A stretch of DNA of 64,000 nucleotides from DATBVX01 sp963724625 (GCA_963724625.1 CAVRVO010000013.1:310001-374000), one strand, 5' to 3'. Shown: positions 47,667 to 56,326, counted from the stretch's first letter. A program made the numbers and translations. Notes: generated from the letters alone by a model not told the origin.

Positions 47667-48551
47667 ATGACTGACAGCGTATCGATGAATTTTGCGGCGC
47701 CACCTTCGGTGTGGTGCGCGATGCCGAAGATGCTGCTGGCGCGCCGTCCGCCGCACGTCCCCAAGGGGCGGACCGTGCCACTCATCGAAGCGCGCACCGA
47801 AGGGCTCACGGCACGGCGCGCCAACCTCGAGGCCTACAGACGCGTGTGCGGATTTTCCGCCGACCGGAATTTGCCCATCACCTATCCGCACGTCATGACG
47901 ATGCCGCTGCACCTCGCGATGCTGACTTCGGATGCCTTTCCGGTTCGCCTCCTCGGGCTGGTTCACGTGCGCAACGAAATCATCAGCCGCCGCCCGATTG
48001 CCGAAGACCAAGCCCTCGATGTGCATTGCTCGCTCCCGGCCCATCGCGAGACGGACCGTGGCCAGGAGTTCGATCTCACTACGGCGGCAAGCGTAAATGG
48101 AACCGAGATCTGGTCGGAAACCAGCACATTCCTGGCTCGGCGCCGCGCGAGAGGCGCCAATGGCGCAAAAGGCGCGGCAAAGGCGCCGAGAGACGAAACG
48201 CCTGCTGCCGTGCAGACCACCAGCTGGCGAGCGGATGCCGATATCGGCCGGCGCTACGCCGTGGTCTCAGGGGATTACAACCTGATCCACATCAGCGACC
48301 TCACAGCCCGGCTGTTTGGCTTTAATCGCGCGATCGCGCACGGCCTTTGGTCCTTGGCGCGCACAGCCGCTGAATTGCGCCCGCGCCTGACGGCAGATGG
48401 CGTCGTACTGGTAGCCAATTTCAAGTTGCCGATCCTGCTGCCAGCCTGGGTCACGCTCCAGAGCTGGGACAAGCCTTCTGGTCTCGCCTTCAACCTCAAG
48501 GACGCGCAGGGCGAGAAACCTCACATGGCCGGCACGTTCGAGCTTCTCTAG
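47667..48551 (+). CDS. MaoC-like hydratase
   Basis: The 294-residue protein has a double hotdog fold; the C-terminal half shows the MaoC hydratase motif region YAVVSGDYNLIHISDLTARLFGF followed by AIAHGLWSLA, with the catalytic Asp/His pair. It probably hydrates an enoyl-CoA or related acyl thioester. It starts nine bases after ccmI, but its job appears unrelated to cytochrome maturation. It may belong with the catabolic genes that follow. Confidence 0.82.
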   Translation: MTDSVSMNFAAPPSVWCAMPKMLLARRPPHVPKGRTVPLIEARTEGLTARRANLEAYRRVCGFSADRNLPITYPHVMTMPLHLAMLTSDAFPVRLLGLVHVRNEIISRRPIAEDQALDVHCSLPAHRETDRGQEFDLTTAASVNGTEIWSETSTFLARRRARGANGAKGAAKAPRDETPAAVQTTSWRADADIGRRYAVVSGDYNLIHISDLTARLFGFNRAIAHGLWSLARTAAELRPRLTADGVVLVANFKLPILLPAWVTLQSWDKPSGLAFNLKDAQGEKPHMAGTFELL

Positions 48552-48557
48552 GGCATA

Positions 48558-49583
48558 TCAACCGCGCGGTGTATTGCAAGGGTGCAGCGGCCTCTCGCCG
48601 CGTAACACACGCGCTACGTCCTCGCTGCTACGTTGGCGCAGTTCTGCGAGCGAAGCATCCGAGAGAAAAGCGATGTGAGGCGTCGCGATCACGTCGGACC
48701 GCCCGATGATGCTCGCCGGCGGCGCGGGCTCACCTTCCACGACGTCGAGGGCGGCACCAGCGAGCTGACCACCGTCGAGGGCACGCACCAGCGCATCGTT
48801 GTCTACCAGGCCACCGCGGCTGACATTGACCAGTAGCGGCTTGCGCGCGCAGTCAGCCAGAAACCTCGCGTTGATGAAGTGTCGGGTCGCGAGCGTCAGA
48901 GGCAGATGCAGGACGATGGCATCGGCATCGCGCTGTATCTGCGCGAGCGCTGCCACCTGAATTCCAGGAGCTGTTTCGCGGCCGGCCCCCGGATCTGCCA
49001 TCAGCCGCGGGCTGTTCACGAGTACGCGGCACCCAAACCCGCGGGCGAGCTTGCGAGCCGTGGCACTGCCGATCCGACCGTAACCAACGATACCGATGGT
49101 CATGTTGCGCACGCGGCGGGCGGTCGCGGTCGCAGGTTCCCATCGTCCTTGCTTGGATTCGCGATCGAGCGCAGCTACGCCGCGCCAATGATCGAGGAGG
49201 AGGGCGACGGCGTGATCCGAGACTTCCTCGACGCAATAGTCGGGCACGTTGACTACCCAGGCGCCCCGCGCGGTGGCAGCGGCGACGGCGATGTTGTCGA
49301 GCCCGACGCCCATTCGGGCCACCACGCGCAGCTCAGAAGGTATAGAAACTGCGGCGGCGGAGACATCAGCCCAGCAGGTCATGACGGCGACCGGGTCGTG
49401 CGCCGCCACCAGCGCCTCGATCTCCTTTGCCGTTCCCGCCCGACCCGGTCCGGCATGAAGCTCGATACCGGCGACGCCCAGGATGCGGCGCTCGATCTCC
49501 ACGTCGGGCCAGGGATGATCCGTGAGCAGGACCCGCTTGCTGCCGGCCGGTGCCCCGGGCTGATTTTTGGGTGGCGAAGACAC
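48558..49583 (-). CDS. D-isomer-specific 2-hydroxyacid dehydrogenase
   Basis: The 341-residue protein is an NAD-dependent dehydrogenase. The nucleotide motif is GIVGYGRIGSATARKLA, the catalytic arginine lies in VNVSRGGLVDNDAL and the histidine in TPHIAFLSD. The C-terminal-binding-protein-like feature GLDNIAVAAATARGAWVVNVPDYCVEE points to the CtBP branch. Substrate is unknown. It is on the opposite strand to its neighbours and ends seven bases from the MaoC gene, convergently. Confidence 0.87.
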   Translation of the reverse strand: MSSPPKNQPGAPAGSKRVLLTDHPWPDVEIERRILGVAGIELHAGPGRAGTAKEIEALVAAHDPVAVMTCWADVSAAAVSIPSELRVVARMGVGLDNIAVAAATARGAWVVNVPDYCVEEVSDHAVALLLDHWRGVAALDRESKQGRWEPATATARRVRNMTIGIVGYGRIGSATARKLARGFGCRVLVNSPRLMADPGAGRETAPGIQVAALAQIQRDADAIVLHLPLTLATRHFINARFLADCARKPLLVNVSRGGLVDNDALVRALDGGQLAGAALDVVEGEPAPPASIIGRSDVIATPHIAFLSDASLAELRQRSSEDVARVLRGERPLHPCNTPRG

Positions 49584-49696
49584 GTGACGGATTGATAGCC
49601 TCTCGGGTGTACAGAACTCGCCGGGTGCGCTGGATGCTGGCGGCGTCCCGCGATTGTGTGACCCACGCGCCTGCGCATCAATCTCCTGGAGAGCTA

Positions 49697-50317
49697 ATGG
49701 AAGCGAGAATCGAAAGCCTGCTGGCGGAGTACGAGCGACGCTCCGACGCTGAACGCGACATGGTCACGGCACTCAGCACCGAGTCGGGAGCGCGACACCG
49801 CGATGAGTTGTTGCTTTCCGTAGGTCGCAGCACCGGCACGTTGCTCAACCATCTGGTCAAGGGCCTGCGAGCGCGCTCGATCCTGGAGCTCGGGACTTCA
49901 TACGGCTACTCGGCTGTCTGGCTCGCCGAAGCGGCCAAGGAAACCGGCGGCAAGGTCATCACGACGGATCTGGTCGCGGAGAAGTCGGCCTACGCGAAGA
50001 GCAAGCTGGAAAACGTGGGCCTGGCGAGCTACGTCGACTTCAGGGTTGGCGACGTGTTGCAGATCCTGCGCGAGCTCACTGGCCCCTTCGACTTCGTGCT
50101 GCTCGATGTCTGGAAGGACATCTACGTGCAGTGTTTCGATCTGTTCCAGTCAAAACTCGGTGTCGGCGCCATTGTGGTGGCCGACAACATGACCTTTCCG
50201 GAGTCCGTCCGCGAACAAGCCGAAGCCTATCGCCGGCGCGTGCGTGAGAGTCGCCGTTTCGATTCGGTGCTGCTGCCGATCGGCAGTGGCCTCGAAGTGA
50301 GCCGCTTGCTTGGTTGA
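49697..50317 (+). CDS. SAM-dependent O-methyltransferase
   Basis: The 206-residue protein has the class I methyltransferase motif ILELGTSYGYSAVWLA and later FDFVLLDVWKD, as in the caffeoyl-CoA O-methyltransferase family. The ATG is preceded by GGAGAG. The methyl acceptor is unknown; a catechol-type phenol would fit the family and neighbours. It may be co-transcribed with the NTF2-like and DUF1932 genes. Confidence 0.87.
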   Translation: MEARIESLLAEYERRSDAERDMVTALSTESGARHRDELLLSVGRSTGTLLNHLVKGLRARSILELGTSYGYSAVWLAEAAKETGGKVITTDLVAEKSAYAKSKLENVGLASYVDFRVGDVLQILRELTGPFDFVLLDVWKDIYVQCFDLFQSKLGVGAIVVADNMTFPESVREQAEAYRRRVRESRRFDSVLLPIGSGLEVSRLLG

Positions 50318-50321
50318 TACC

Positions 50322-50750
50322 ATGCTCGATGCCATTGAGCGCGCGTGCCAGCGGCTGGTGATCGAGTTCGCCGAGGCCGTTGACACACAGGATTACGAAC
50401 GCCTGCGCGCGGTCTTCGCTCCCGATGCCACTTTTGCGCGACCAACCGATCCAGACACGGTCATCCGTGGCATCGACAGCATCATCGCCGCGTACGCTGC
50501 CAGACCCCGCAACCGGCTGACCCAGCACCTGTGCACCAACATTCGCGTGACAGCCGAGTCGAATGACGCGGCCCGCGGCACGTGTGTCGTGTTGCTGTTT
50601 CTCGGGGATGCCTCGGAGCCAGAAACGCCTGGCAAGGGACGCAAGGCTGCGCCGGGCCAGCTCGTGGGAACCTTCGCCGATCGCTTCGAGCGCACCGGGG
50701 ATGGCTGGCGGATTGCCGAGCGCCGCGGTCGGCTGCTGATGCACACCTGA
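50322..50750 (+). CDS. NTF2/SnoaL-like protein
   Basis: The 142-residue protein has the NTF2-like cone fold pattern: an N-terminal helix with DTQDYERLRAVFAPDATF, followed by strands ending in FERTGDGWRIAERRGRLL. Such proteins are isomerases, hydrolases, dehydratases or small binding proteins; catalytic residues cannot be assigned. The ATG lies four bases after the upstream stop, and the next gene starts one base after its own stop. Confidence 0.82.
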   Translation: MLDAIERACQRLVIEFAEAVDTQDYERLRAVFAPDATFARPTDPDTVIRGIDSIIAAYAARPRNRLTQHLCTNIRVTAESNDAARGTCVVLLFLGDASEPETPGKGRKAAPGQLVGTFADRFERTGDGWRIAERRGRLLMHT

Positions 50751-50751
50751 C

Positions 50752-51657
50752 GTGAACGGCGTGTCCGAGCTCAAATCCCTGCAACGCATCGCCGTCGTCG
50801 GATTCGGCGAGGCGGGTGGCATTCTGGCTGAGGATCTCGTGCGCGCCGGGCTCACGGTGACTGCCTACGACATCCTGTTCGATTCGCCGGCTACCCAGGA
50901 ACCGATGTTCGCGAAGGCTCGTGCTGTCAACGTGCGCGCTGCACCGACGCTGCGTGAGGCGATCGTCGCGGCGGACCTCGTCATCTCGGCGGTGACGGCA
51001 ACGGCCTCGACACAAGTCGCCAAGGATGCCAGTGCGAGCCTGGCGAACCGGCAACTGTTTCTCGACATCAATTCAGTATCACCCTCCACCAAGCGCGAGA
51101 ACGCGCGCCTGGTGGAGGCCAGCGGGGCCCAGTACGTCGAAGCTGCGGTAATGGCACCGTTACCCGGCAAGCGACTTGCGGTGCCGATGCTGCTCGGCGG
51201 ACCTCATGCCGTGCCGGTCGCAAAGGCTCTCAGCGCATTGGGAATGAATCCCACTGCCGTCGCGGGGGAGCTCGGCGTGGCTTCGGCAGTCAAGATGTGC
51301 CGCAGCATCATCATCAAGGGACTCGAGGCGCTCGCTGTTGAGTGTGTGATGGCTGCGCGGGAGTTCGACGCTGCCGAGCAGGTGTTCGCCTCACTGGATC
51401 GCACCTTTCCGCACATGGGCTGGACCGCGGATCTTCCGGACTATCTCGTCGCACGCGTTGCAGAGCATGGTCGCAGACGCGCCGCGGAGATGCATGAAGT
51501 CGAACGCACCTTGGCCAGCGTGGGCGTAATGCCGGTGATGTCGCGCGCCACGGCCGAGCGGCAGCAGAGGCTGGTCGACGCGATGGCCACGAAGGGCTTG
51601 CGGTACACGGACGCAGCCTTCACATGGCGCGCGTTGCTCGAAGCGCTCGACGATTGA
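50752..51657 (+). CDS. NAD(P)-dependent dehydrogenase, DUF1932/6-phosphogluconate-dehydrogenase-like
   Basis: The 301-residue protein has an N-terminal Rossmann motif (IAVVGFGEAGGILAEDL) and the beta-hydroxyacid dehydrogenase region FLDINSVSPSTK. The C-terminal part is the DUF1932 helical domain (KMCRSIIIKGLEALAVE, where the lysine is the likely catalytic residue). Family members occur in aromatic catabolism clusters, but the substrate is not known to me. It uses a GTG start one base after the NTF2-like stop. Confidence 0.82.
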   Translation: MNGVSELKSLQRIAVVGFGEAGGILAEDLVRAGLTVTAYDILFDSPATQEPMFAKARAVNVRAAPTLREAIVAADLVISAVTATASTQVAKDASASLANRQLFLDINSVSPSTKRENARLVEASGAQYVEAAVMAPLPGKRLAVPMLLGGPHAVPVAKALSALGMNPTAVAGELGVASAVKMCRSIIIKGLEALAVECVMAAREFDAAEQVFASLDRTFPHMGWTADLPDYLVARVAEHGRRRAAEMHEVERTLASVGVMPVMSRATAERQQRLVDAMATKGLRYTDAAFTWRALLEALDD

Positions 51658-51749
51658 GAGCACCGGACGGGCCGGCGGAGGAGGGGACGGCACCCTCTCG
51701 CTACTGGCGGGCGCCTACGAGTATTGGCACGCCCAGTAGGGCCCGAAGT

Positions 51750-51941
51750 TCAGCGGCGCTTACGCTTTGCCGCGCGCACGGTCGTCTTCTTGCGCTTCGG
51801 AATCGGGCGGCGCGCACGCGGGCCTTTTTTCGGTGGGTCGTCGGAAGAATGCACCGCCGGCGGATCGCTCGCGGGGAAGCTCTCCGACAGTGCCTCGTCC
51901 AATCGGTCGTCGATGTGTTTTGTGGTTCCAGGTCGCTCCAT
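51750..51941 (-). CDS. Small basic protein with ASDPP motif
   Basis: The 63-residue protein has an acidic first half with the motif DEALSESFPASDPPA, which I recognise from many small proteobacterial proteins of unknown role. The second half is very basic (about half Lys/Arg), as in nucleic-acid-binding tails. It is preceded by GGAGATCC on its strand. It is convergent with the DUF1932 gene and divergent from the MFS gene. The function is unknown. Confidence 0.72.
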   Translation of the reverse strand: MERPGTTKHIDDRLDEALSESFPASDPPAVHSSDDPPKKGPRARRPIPKRKKTTVRAAKRKRR

Positions 51942-52015
51942 GCGGATCTCCTGACACTGCGTGCTCAGTTTCTCATACAGTACCGGACCAACGGCACCAC
52001 GGGAGCACGATCTAA

Positions 52016-53359
52016 GTGAATACCGATCCCCGCGACACGATCTCGAACATGCCGATGAGCTGGCTGCAGATCGTCGTCATCGCTATTACCGTGGGCCTGA
52101 ATGCGCTCGACGGCTTCGATGTGCTCGCGATCAGCTTTGCGTCTCCAGGTATTGCGGCTGAGTGGGGTATCGACCGTGCTGCGCTCGGCATCGTGCTCTC
52201 GATGGAACTGGTTGGCATGGCGCTGGGGTCGATATTCCTAGGCGGAGTAGCGGACAAGATCGGCCGCAGACCGACGGTACTCGGCTGCCTGGTCCTGATG
52301 GCGGTCGGCATGTTCATGGTCACGAGCGTGAAGGGATTGGTCGATCTGTCGGTGTGGCGGATCATCACCGGCGTCGGCATCGGTGGCATGCTCGCAGCCA
52401 TCAACGCGGTGGCCGCCGAGTTTGCAAACCTCAAGCGTCGCCACTTGTGCGTGTCCATCATGGCCATCGGCTATCCGATCGGCGCGGTGATCGGCGGCGC
52501 CATCGTCGCGCGCCTGCTGCAGGGCCACGACTGGCGCGCCGTGTTCTATTTCGGCTCGGCTATTACCGCGGCGTTCATTCCGCTGGCGTTGTTCCTGGTT
52601 CCGGAATCGGTGCACTGGCTCACGCGCAAGCAGCCCGCCGGCGCGCTCGAGACCATCAACCGCATCCTCAAGCGTCTGGGCCACGCGTCGGTCAGTGCCC
52701 TGCCTGCCATTTCGGCTGAGGTTCGTCGACGGTCCGTGGCGGACATCTTTGCACCAGGGCTGGTGGCACTCACTGTGCTCGTGACTGCAGCCTATTTCTT
52801 CCACGTGATCACTTTCTATTTCATCATCAAGTGGGTACCGAAGATCGTGGTCGACATGGGCTTCGCGCCATCTTCGGCCGCGGGAGTGCTGGTCTGGACG
52901 AATGTTGGGGGCGCGACGGGCGGCGCCGTGCTCGGATTGCTGGCACTGCGATTCAGTGTCAGGAAAGTCACGCTTGCCGTGATGCTGCTTTCCACGGTGG
53001 CGGTAGTGATGTTCGGCAGGACGGCGCCGGACCTGCAGCAGTTGGCGCTGATTTGCGCGATCGCGGGCTTCTGCACCAACGCGGCCATCGTCGGCATGTA
53101 CGCAATATTTGCCCAGGCGTTTCCGACACACGTGCGTGCGTCCGGCACTGGCTTCGCGGTGGGCGTCGGGCGCGGTGGGGCGATGCTCGCCCCGATCCTC
53201 GCCGGTTTCCTGTTCAAGGGCGGCTACACCTTGCACTCGGTCGCTATGGTGATGTCGCTTGGGTCGCTGATTGCAGCCGGGCTGCTTTTCAGGTTGCGAC
53301 TGAAACCGGCGGACGAGCGCGCTTCGGAACTGCGCCCTGCGGCGACAGCCCAGTCCTGA
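52016..53359 (+). CDS. MFS transporter, aromatic acid:H+ symporter (AAHS) type
   Basis: The 447-residue protein has 12 membrane helices and the AAHS family mark DGFDVLAISFASPGIA in helix 1. The loop motif GGVADKIGRRPT lies between helices 2 and 3. PcaK- and BenK-like members import aromatic acids such as 4-hydroxybenzoate. It uses a GTG start. The nearby O-methyltransferase and dehydrogenases support a role in uptake of an aromatic substrate, which is inference. Confidence 0.9.
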   Translation: MNTDPRDTISNMPMSWLQIVVIAITVGLNALDGFDVLAISFASPGIAAEWGIDRAALGIVLSMELVGMALGSIFLGGVADKIGRRPTVLGCLVLMAVGMFMVTSVKGLVDLSVWRIITGVGIGGMLAAINAVAAEFANLKRRHLCVSIMAIGYPIGAVIGGAIVARLLQGHDWRAVFYFGSAITAAFIPLALFLVPESVHWLTRKQPAGALETINRILKRLGHASVSALPAISAEVRRRSVADIFAPGLVALTVLVTAAYFFHVITFYFIIKWVPKIVVDMGFAPSSAAGVLVWTNVGGATGGAVLGLLALRFSVRKVTLAVMLLSTVAVVMFGRTAPDLQQLALICAIAGFCTNAAIVGMYAIFAQAFPTHVRASGTGFAVGVGRGGAMLAPILAGFLFKGGYTLHSVAMVMSLGSLIAAGLLFRLRLKPADERASELRPAATAQS

Positions 53360-53425
53360 TGTCGGAGTTACGCGGGTTCGTTCGTCATACAGATATAGGT
53401 AATAGCCTGGAAGGGGATGGCAAGG

Positions 53426-53872
53426 ATGTCGACCAACACTATCCGCCTTCATCGTGTGCTTCATGCCACACCCGAGAAGGTCTACCGTGCTTTCCTCGAC
53501 GCGGATGCGATGGCCAAGTGGCTCCCGCCCAACGGGTTCACCTGCAAGGTGCACCACATGGACGCCCGGATCGGCGGCACCTACAAGATGTCGTTCACCA
53601 ACTTCACCACCGGCAAGAGTCACTCTTTTGGCGGCAAGTACCTCGAGCTGAAAACGTCTGAGCGCATCCGATATACAGATGCGTTCGACGATCCAAACCT
53701 TCCTGGTGAGATTCAGACGACGATCACGCTGAGGAAGGTGTCAGTCGGCACTGAGTTAAATGTCGTGCAGGAAGGCGTGCCGGGGATCATCCCGCCCGAG
53801 GCCTGCTACCTGGGCTGGCAGGAATCTCTCGTGCTTCTGGCGAAGCTAGTGGAAGTCGACATTCCGGATTAG
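53426..53872 (+). CDS. SRPBCC/AHSA1-family protein
   Basis: The 148-residue protein is a START-like fold member, with RVLHATPEKVYRAFLDADAMAKWLPPNGF at its start and a C-terminal helix LGWQESLVLLAKLVE. I chose the second ATG because GGAAGGGG lies about ten bases upstream of it; the first ATG is too close. The ligand is unknown. It is the last gene before the dif-like site. Confidence 0.83.
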   Translation: MSTNTIRLHRVLHATPEKVYRAFLDADAMAKWLPPNGFTCKVHHMDARIGGTYKMSFTNFTTGKSHSFGGKYLELKTSERIRYTDAFDDPNLPGEIQTTITLRKVSVGTELNVVQEGVPGIIPPEACYLGWQESLVLLAKLVEVDIPD

Positions 53873-53893
53873 GGCCGCGGTAGGTTGACCCAT

Positions 53894-53921
53894 ATTTGTC
53901 ATAATATACATTATACGAAGT
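53894..53921 (-). other. dif: Candidate XerCD dif site (chromosome dimer resolution)
   Basis: Read on the minus strand, the 28 bases divide into a XerC-side arm acttcgtataa, a 6-base centre tgtata and a XerD-side arm ttatgacaaat. The E. coli site has ggtgcgcataa, tgtata and ttatgttaaat in the same places, so the centre and the inner arms are identical and 22 of 28 positions agree overall. It lies in a 53-base gap between convergent genes. XerC and XerD recombine dif at the replication terminus, so this window would lie at or near the terminus. Confidence 0.8.
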
Positions 53922-53925
53922 AGGA

Positions 53926-55125
53926 CTAAGCCTGAGCCGCGGCTTGCTGGGAAACCAGTTGGTCATCGCTCGCAGCCGCTTCGCGTCCCCTTTCCCGCTC
54001 CTGCTTCGCGCTGGCTACCTTTTCCAGCAATTCCTCGAGGTTCGCGTAATCCACCGGCTTCACCAGGTGATGGTCGAAGCCGGCGCCGAGCGCCTGCACC
54101 CGGTCGTAGTCGCGACCATAGCCCGTCAGCGCGATGAGTTTGCCCGTGAAGCTGCGTTCACTGCGCAGGCGCTGAGCAACCTCGTAGCCGTTCATGTCGG
54201 GCATGCCGATGTCGAGAAGCACGCAATCGACCGGGTGCTCCGAGATCGCGCTGAGAGCTGACGGCCCATTGTGAACGACATGTGCTTCATGACCAGAGAG
54301 GTCCAAGAGCATCGCGAGCGTGCGTGCCGAGTCGACATTGTCGTCCACCAGGAGCAAGCGCAATCTCGTAGGCGGCTCGTGGTTGTGAGTTCCCTGCACC
54401 ACAGTCTTCGTCGCAACGGCGCGCAGCTCTGGAAGCCTGACGATGAACTCGCTCCCCTTCCCTGCGCCCTCGCTCCTTGCCTCTATGGTTCCGCCGTGCA
54501 GTTCCACGAGCCGACGCGACAAGGCGAGGCCCACACCGAGACCGCCTTCGCGCCGCGTCGGCTGCTCCAGCTGGCGAAACAGCTCGAAGATGTGTGCAAG
54601 ATCATCGGGCGAAATGCCGATCCCTGAGTCGCGCACACGAATGACTACTTCAGGGTGGTCGCCCGAGCCTGTCGTCTCCGCATGTAATTCGATACGGCTG
54701 CGCTCCTCGCTGTATTGCGCGGCATTGCTCAACAGGTTAGCGATGACCTGCGTGAGTCGGACCGCGTCGCCATCGATATGCAACGGCCGTGGCGGAGTCG
54801 TGATGCACAGCTCGTGCAGGCGGGCGTCCATGAGTGGACGAACGGATTCGGCGGCATGCGCCAACACCGCCGAAAGTTCGGTGGGCTCCCGACGCAGGAT
54901 GATGCTGCCACGATTGACGCGCGCCACATCGAGCAGATCGTCGACCAGCCGACTCAGGTGCGCGGTCTGTCGTGACAGCACCTCGCGCGCCCAACTCACC
55001 TGCGGATCGGGCAGGCTCTTTTGCTCCATCAATTTCACTGCAGCATCGATGGCGGCGAGCGGATTACGCAGCTCATGGGACAACACGCCGAGGAATTCTG
55101 AGACTAAAACATAAACTAAATCCAT
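53926..55125 (-). CDS. Hybrid histidine kinase with C-terminal receiver, probably truncated at the N-terminus
   Basis: The 399-residue frame begins only nine residues before the HisKA motif EFLGVLSHELRNPLAA, so it has no sensor, PAS or membrane part. Next come an ATPase domain (NLLSNAAQYSEE, DSGIGISPDD, GLGVGLALSRR) and a receiver domain (LLVDDN, phospho-aspartate in CVLLDIGMPDMNG, lysine in LVKPVD). The first eight codons are AT-rich (TTA, GTT, TAT) and unlike the rest, and an in-frame stop lies two codons upstream. This suggests that the 5' part was lost in a rearrangement. It is 1.2 kb from the dif-like site at its start and five bases from it at its end. Confidence 0.83.
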   Translation of the reverse strand: MDLVYVLVSEFLGVLSHELRNPLAAIDAAVKLMEQKSLPDPQVSWAREVLSRQTAHLSRLVDDLLDVARVNRGSIILRREPTELSAVLAHAAESVRPLMDARLHELCITTPPRPLHIDGDAVRLTQVIANLLSNAAQYSEERSRIELHAETTGSGDHPEVVIRVRDSGIGISPDDLAHIFELFRQLEQPTRREGGLGVGLALSRRLVELHGGTIEARSEGAGKGSEFIVRLPELRAVATKTVVQGTHNHEPPTRLRLLLVDDNVDSARTLAMLLDLSGHEAHVVHNGPSALSAISEHPVDCVLLDIGMPDMNGYEVAQRLRSERSFTGKLIALTGYGRDYDRVQALGAGFDHHLVKPVDYANLEELLEKVASAKQERERGREAAASDDQLVSQQAAAQA

Positions 55126-55399
55126 TAGTTACGAGGCTAATCTGCCATCTGCTCGAGGGGTCGACGACCGCCCGGCAGGCACAAGGTGCTCACGCAAAGA
55201 CGGCTGTTCTCCGCTCACGCTCTGCTCGCCTTCATTTTTTTGGGCGTTGCCTTTGCGAGCAGTTGGTATATATTTCGCGGGCAGTTCGTTGATGTAAAAC
55301 GAATCCTCCAAAGAACAATAACTCAAGCATTACCTGAGGTTTTCCGCCCATGTGAAGCGCGCTAGAGCGCGCACTCAGGTCCTTGTTGGGGATTTGGAC
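55126..55399. other. 274-base AT-rich gap upstream of the hybrid kinase
   Basis: The stretch is clearly richer in A and T than its neighbours, especially 55230-55345, and holds no gene I can support. A 65-codon minus-strand frame (55129-55326) has no recognisable domain and starts on TTG. It may hold promoters for the kinase or the unknown gene to the right, or be the scar of a rearrangement. Confidence 0.45.
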
Positions 55400-55753
55400 A
55401 TGCTGATTGCCTGGGAAAGACTTCACTCCGCCACGGTCGAACTTGCGGGCGCGGGCCCAATCAAGCAGCGGCTGTTCAATGCATACGTGAATCACCTTGC
55501 CTCTCTCGACACCGATCAGGTGCCGCGCGAGCTCCGGGACGAGTTCGGGGGGCTCACTCGCGCCATGCATGCCGTGCCGCCGCTGCCTGGCGAAGACACG
55601 GTGCGTGCCACGATTCGCAAGATGTCCGACGGCGAAGCGAACCGTCACGCCGTCCAGATTGTGAACTTGCTCGGCGCAGTGGCCAGGGCGCAGATGAATC
55701 CGCGGCTGGGACAGTCGGCTCCAGTGGTTCAGCTGTACGCGGCGGAAGGGTGA
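55400..55753 (+). CDS. Conserved hypothetical protein
   Basis: The 117-residue protein is predicted to be mostly helical, with the pattern WERLHSATVELAGAGPIKQRL near the start and ATIRKMSDGEANRHA later. I believe similar small proteins occur in other gammaproteobacteria, but I know no function. A GTG 48 bases upstream would add 16 unconserved residues, so the ATG was preferred. It is convergent with the TIR-like gene. Confidence 0.65.
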   Translation: MLIAWERLHSATVELAGAGPIKQRLFNAYVNHLASLDTDQVPRELRDEFGGLTRAMHAVPPLPGEDTVRATIRKMSDGEANRHAVQIVNLLGAVARAQMNPRLGQSAPVVQLYAAEG

Positions 55754-55791
55754 GGCCGAACGCCGCTCATCCCCTCTTCTTCGTCTTCCCG

Positions 55792-56244
55792 CTAATCCAG
55801 CTTGAACTCGATCGTGTCCCAGCGGTGCGTCTCTTCGTGACGCGCGTGGCGGCGAATCGCATCCACCAGCGTACGCTTGTCCCAGTCGATGACCTCATCC
55901 GCGAGGTCACGGATTGCCTTCGGTATCTGCTCCTTCACGCCATATGACTCGAGCAGCAGCACGGGTTTGTCGCTCGCTTTGGCGAAGTTCATCTGGAACA
56001 GGATCAGGTCACCGTGCTTGCGGGACAGGCTGCTGGGGACGATAACGATCTCGGCGGGCGCGATCTGCTTGCGCAGATCTTCGCGCAGCGCCTCTTTGTC
56101 GCCTGTGGGACGAGTATCGGGCGTGCTGAAGTTCTGGTAGTAGAAATTACTGTCGCTTTCGAGGAACTCGAAGACGCGAAAATAGTCGTCGTTCTCTTCC
56201 CAGACGTGGCTGACGAACAGCTTGATCGGATTGCGCTGTGACAC
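55792..56244 (-). CDS. TIR-like (DUF1863-type) domain protein
   Basis: The 150-residue protein is a single domain resembling the MTH538/DUF1863 TIR-like fold. It opens with IKLFVSHVWEENDDYFRVFEFL, then NFYYQNFSTPD, REDLRKQIAPAEIVIVPSS and VLLLESYG. ThsB of the Thoeris anti-phage system has a related domain, but no ThsA partner is seen here. The GTG start was chosen because GGGAG lies eight bases upstream; an ATG 84 bases earlier lies in the promoter space of the divergent EEP gene. A defence or NAD-related signalling role is possible but inferred. Confidence 0.75.
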   Translation of the reverse strand: MSQRNPIKLFVSHVWEENDDYFRVFEFLESDSNFYYQNFSTPDTRPTGDKEALREDLRKQIAPAEIVIVPSSLSRKHGDLILFQMNFAKASDKPVLLLESYGVKEQIPKAIRDLADEVIDWDKRTLVDAIRRHARHEETHRWDTIEFKLD

Positions 56245-56326
56245 GTGCCGCTCTCCCGCCTCTGGATTCAGGAGTAGTGTAGCATTGCGCGGTTTTTTGC
56301 AATCCCCGCGCCCGCCACGCAATACC

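Noticed and set aside
53894..53921. Similarity to loxP (16 bases, acttcgtataatgtat, match one loxP arm and spacer)
   Set aside because: The second loxP arm is absent, while the full 28 bases match dif in both arms and the centre.
55129..55326. 65-codon minus-strand frame upstream of the hybrid kinase
   Set aside because: It starts on TTG, has no recognisable domain and is not in frame with the kinase; it could not be shown to be a lost sensor part.
56276..56302. TTGCAA and TACACT as a promoter for the TIR-like gene
   Set aside because: The 15-base spacing is too short and the -35 box is weak.
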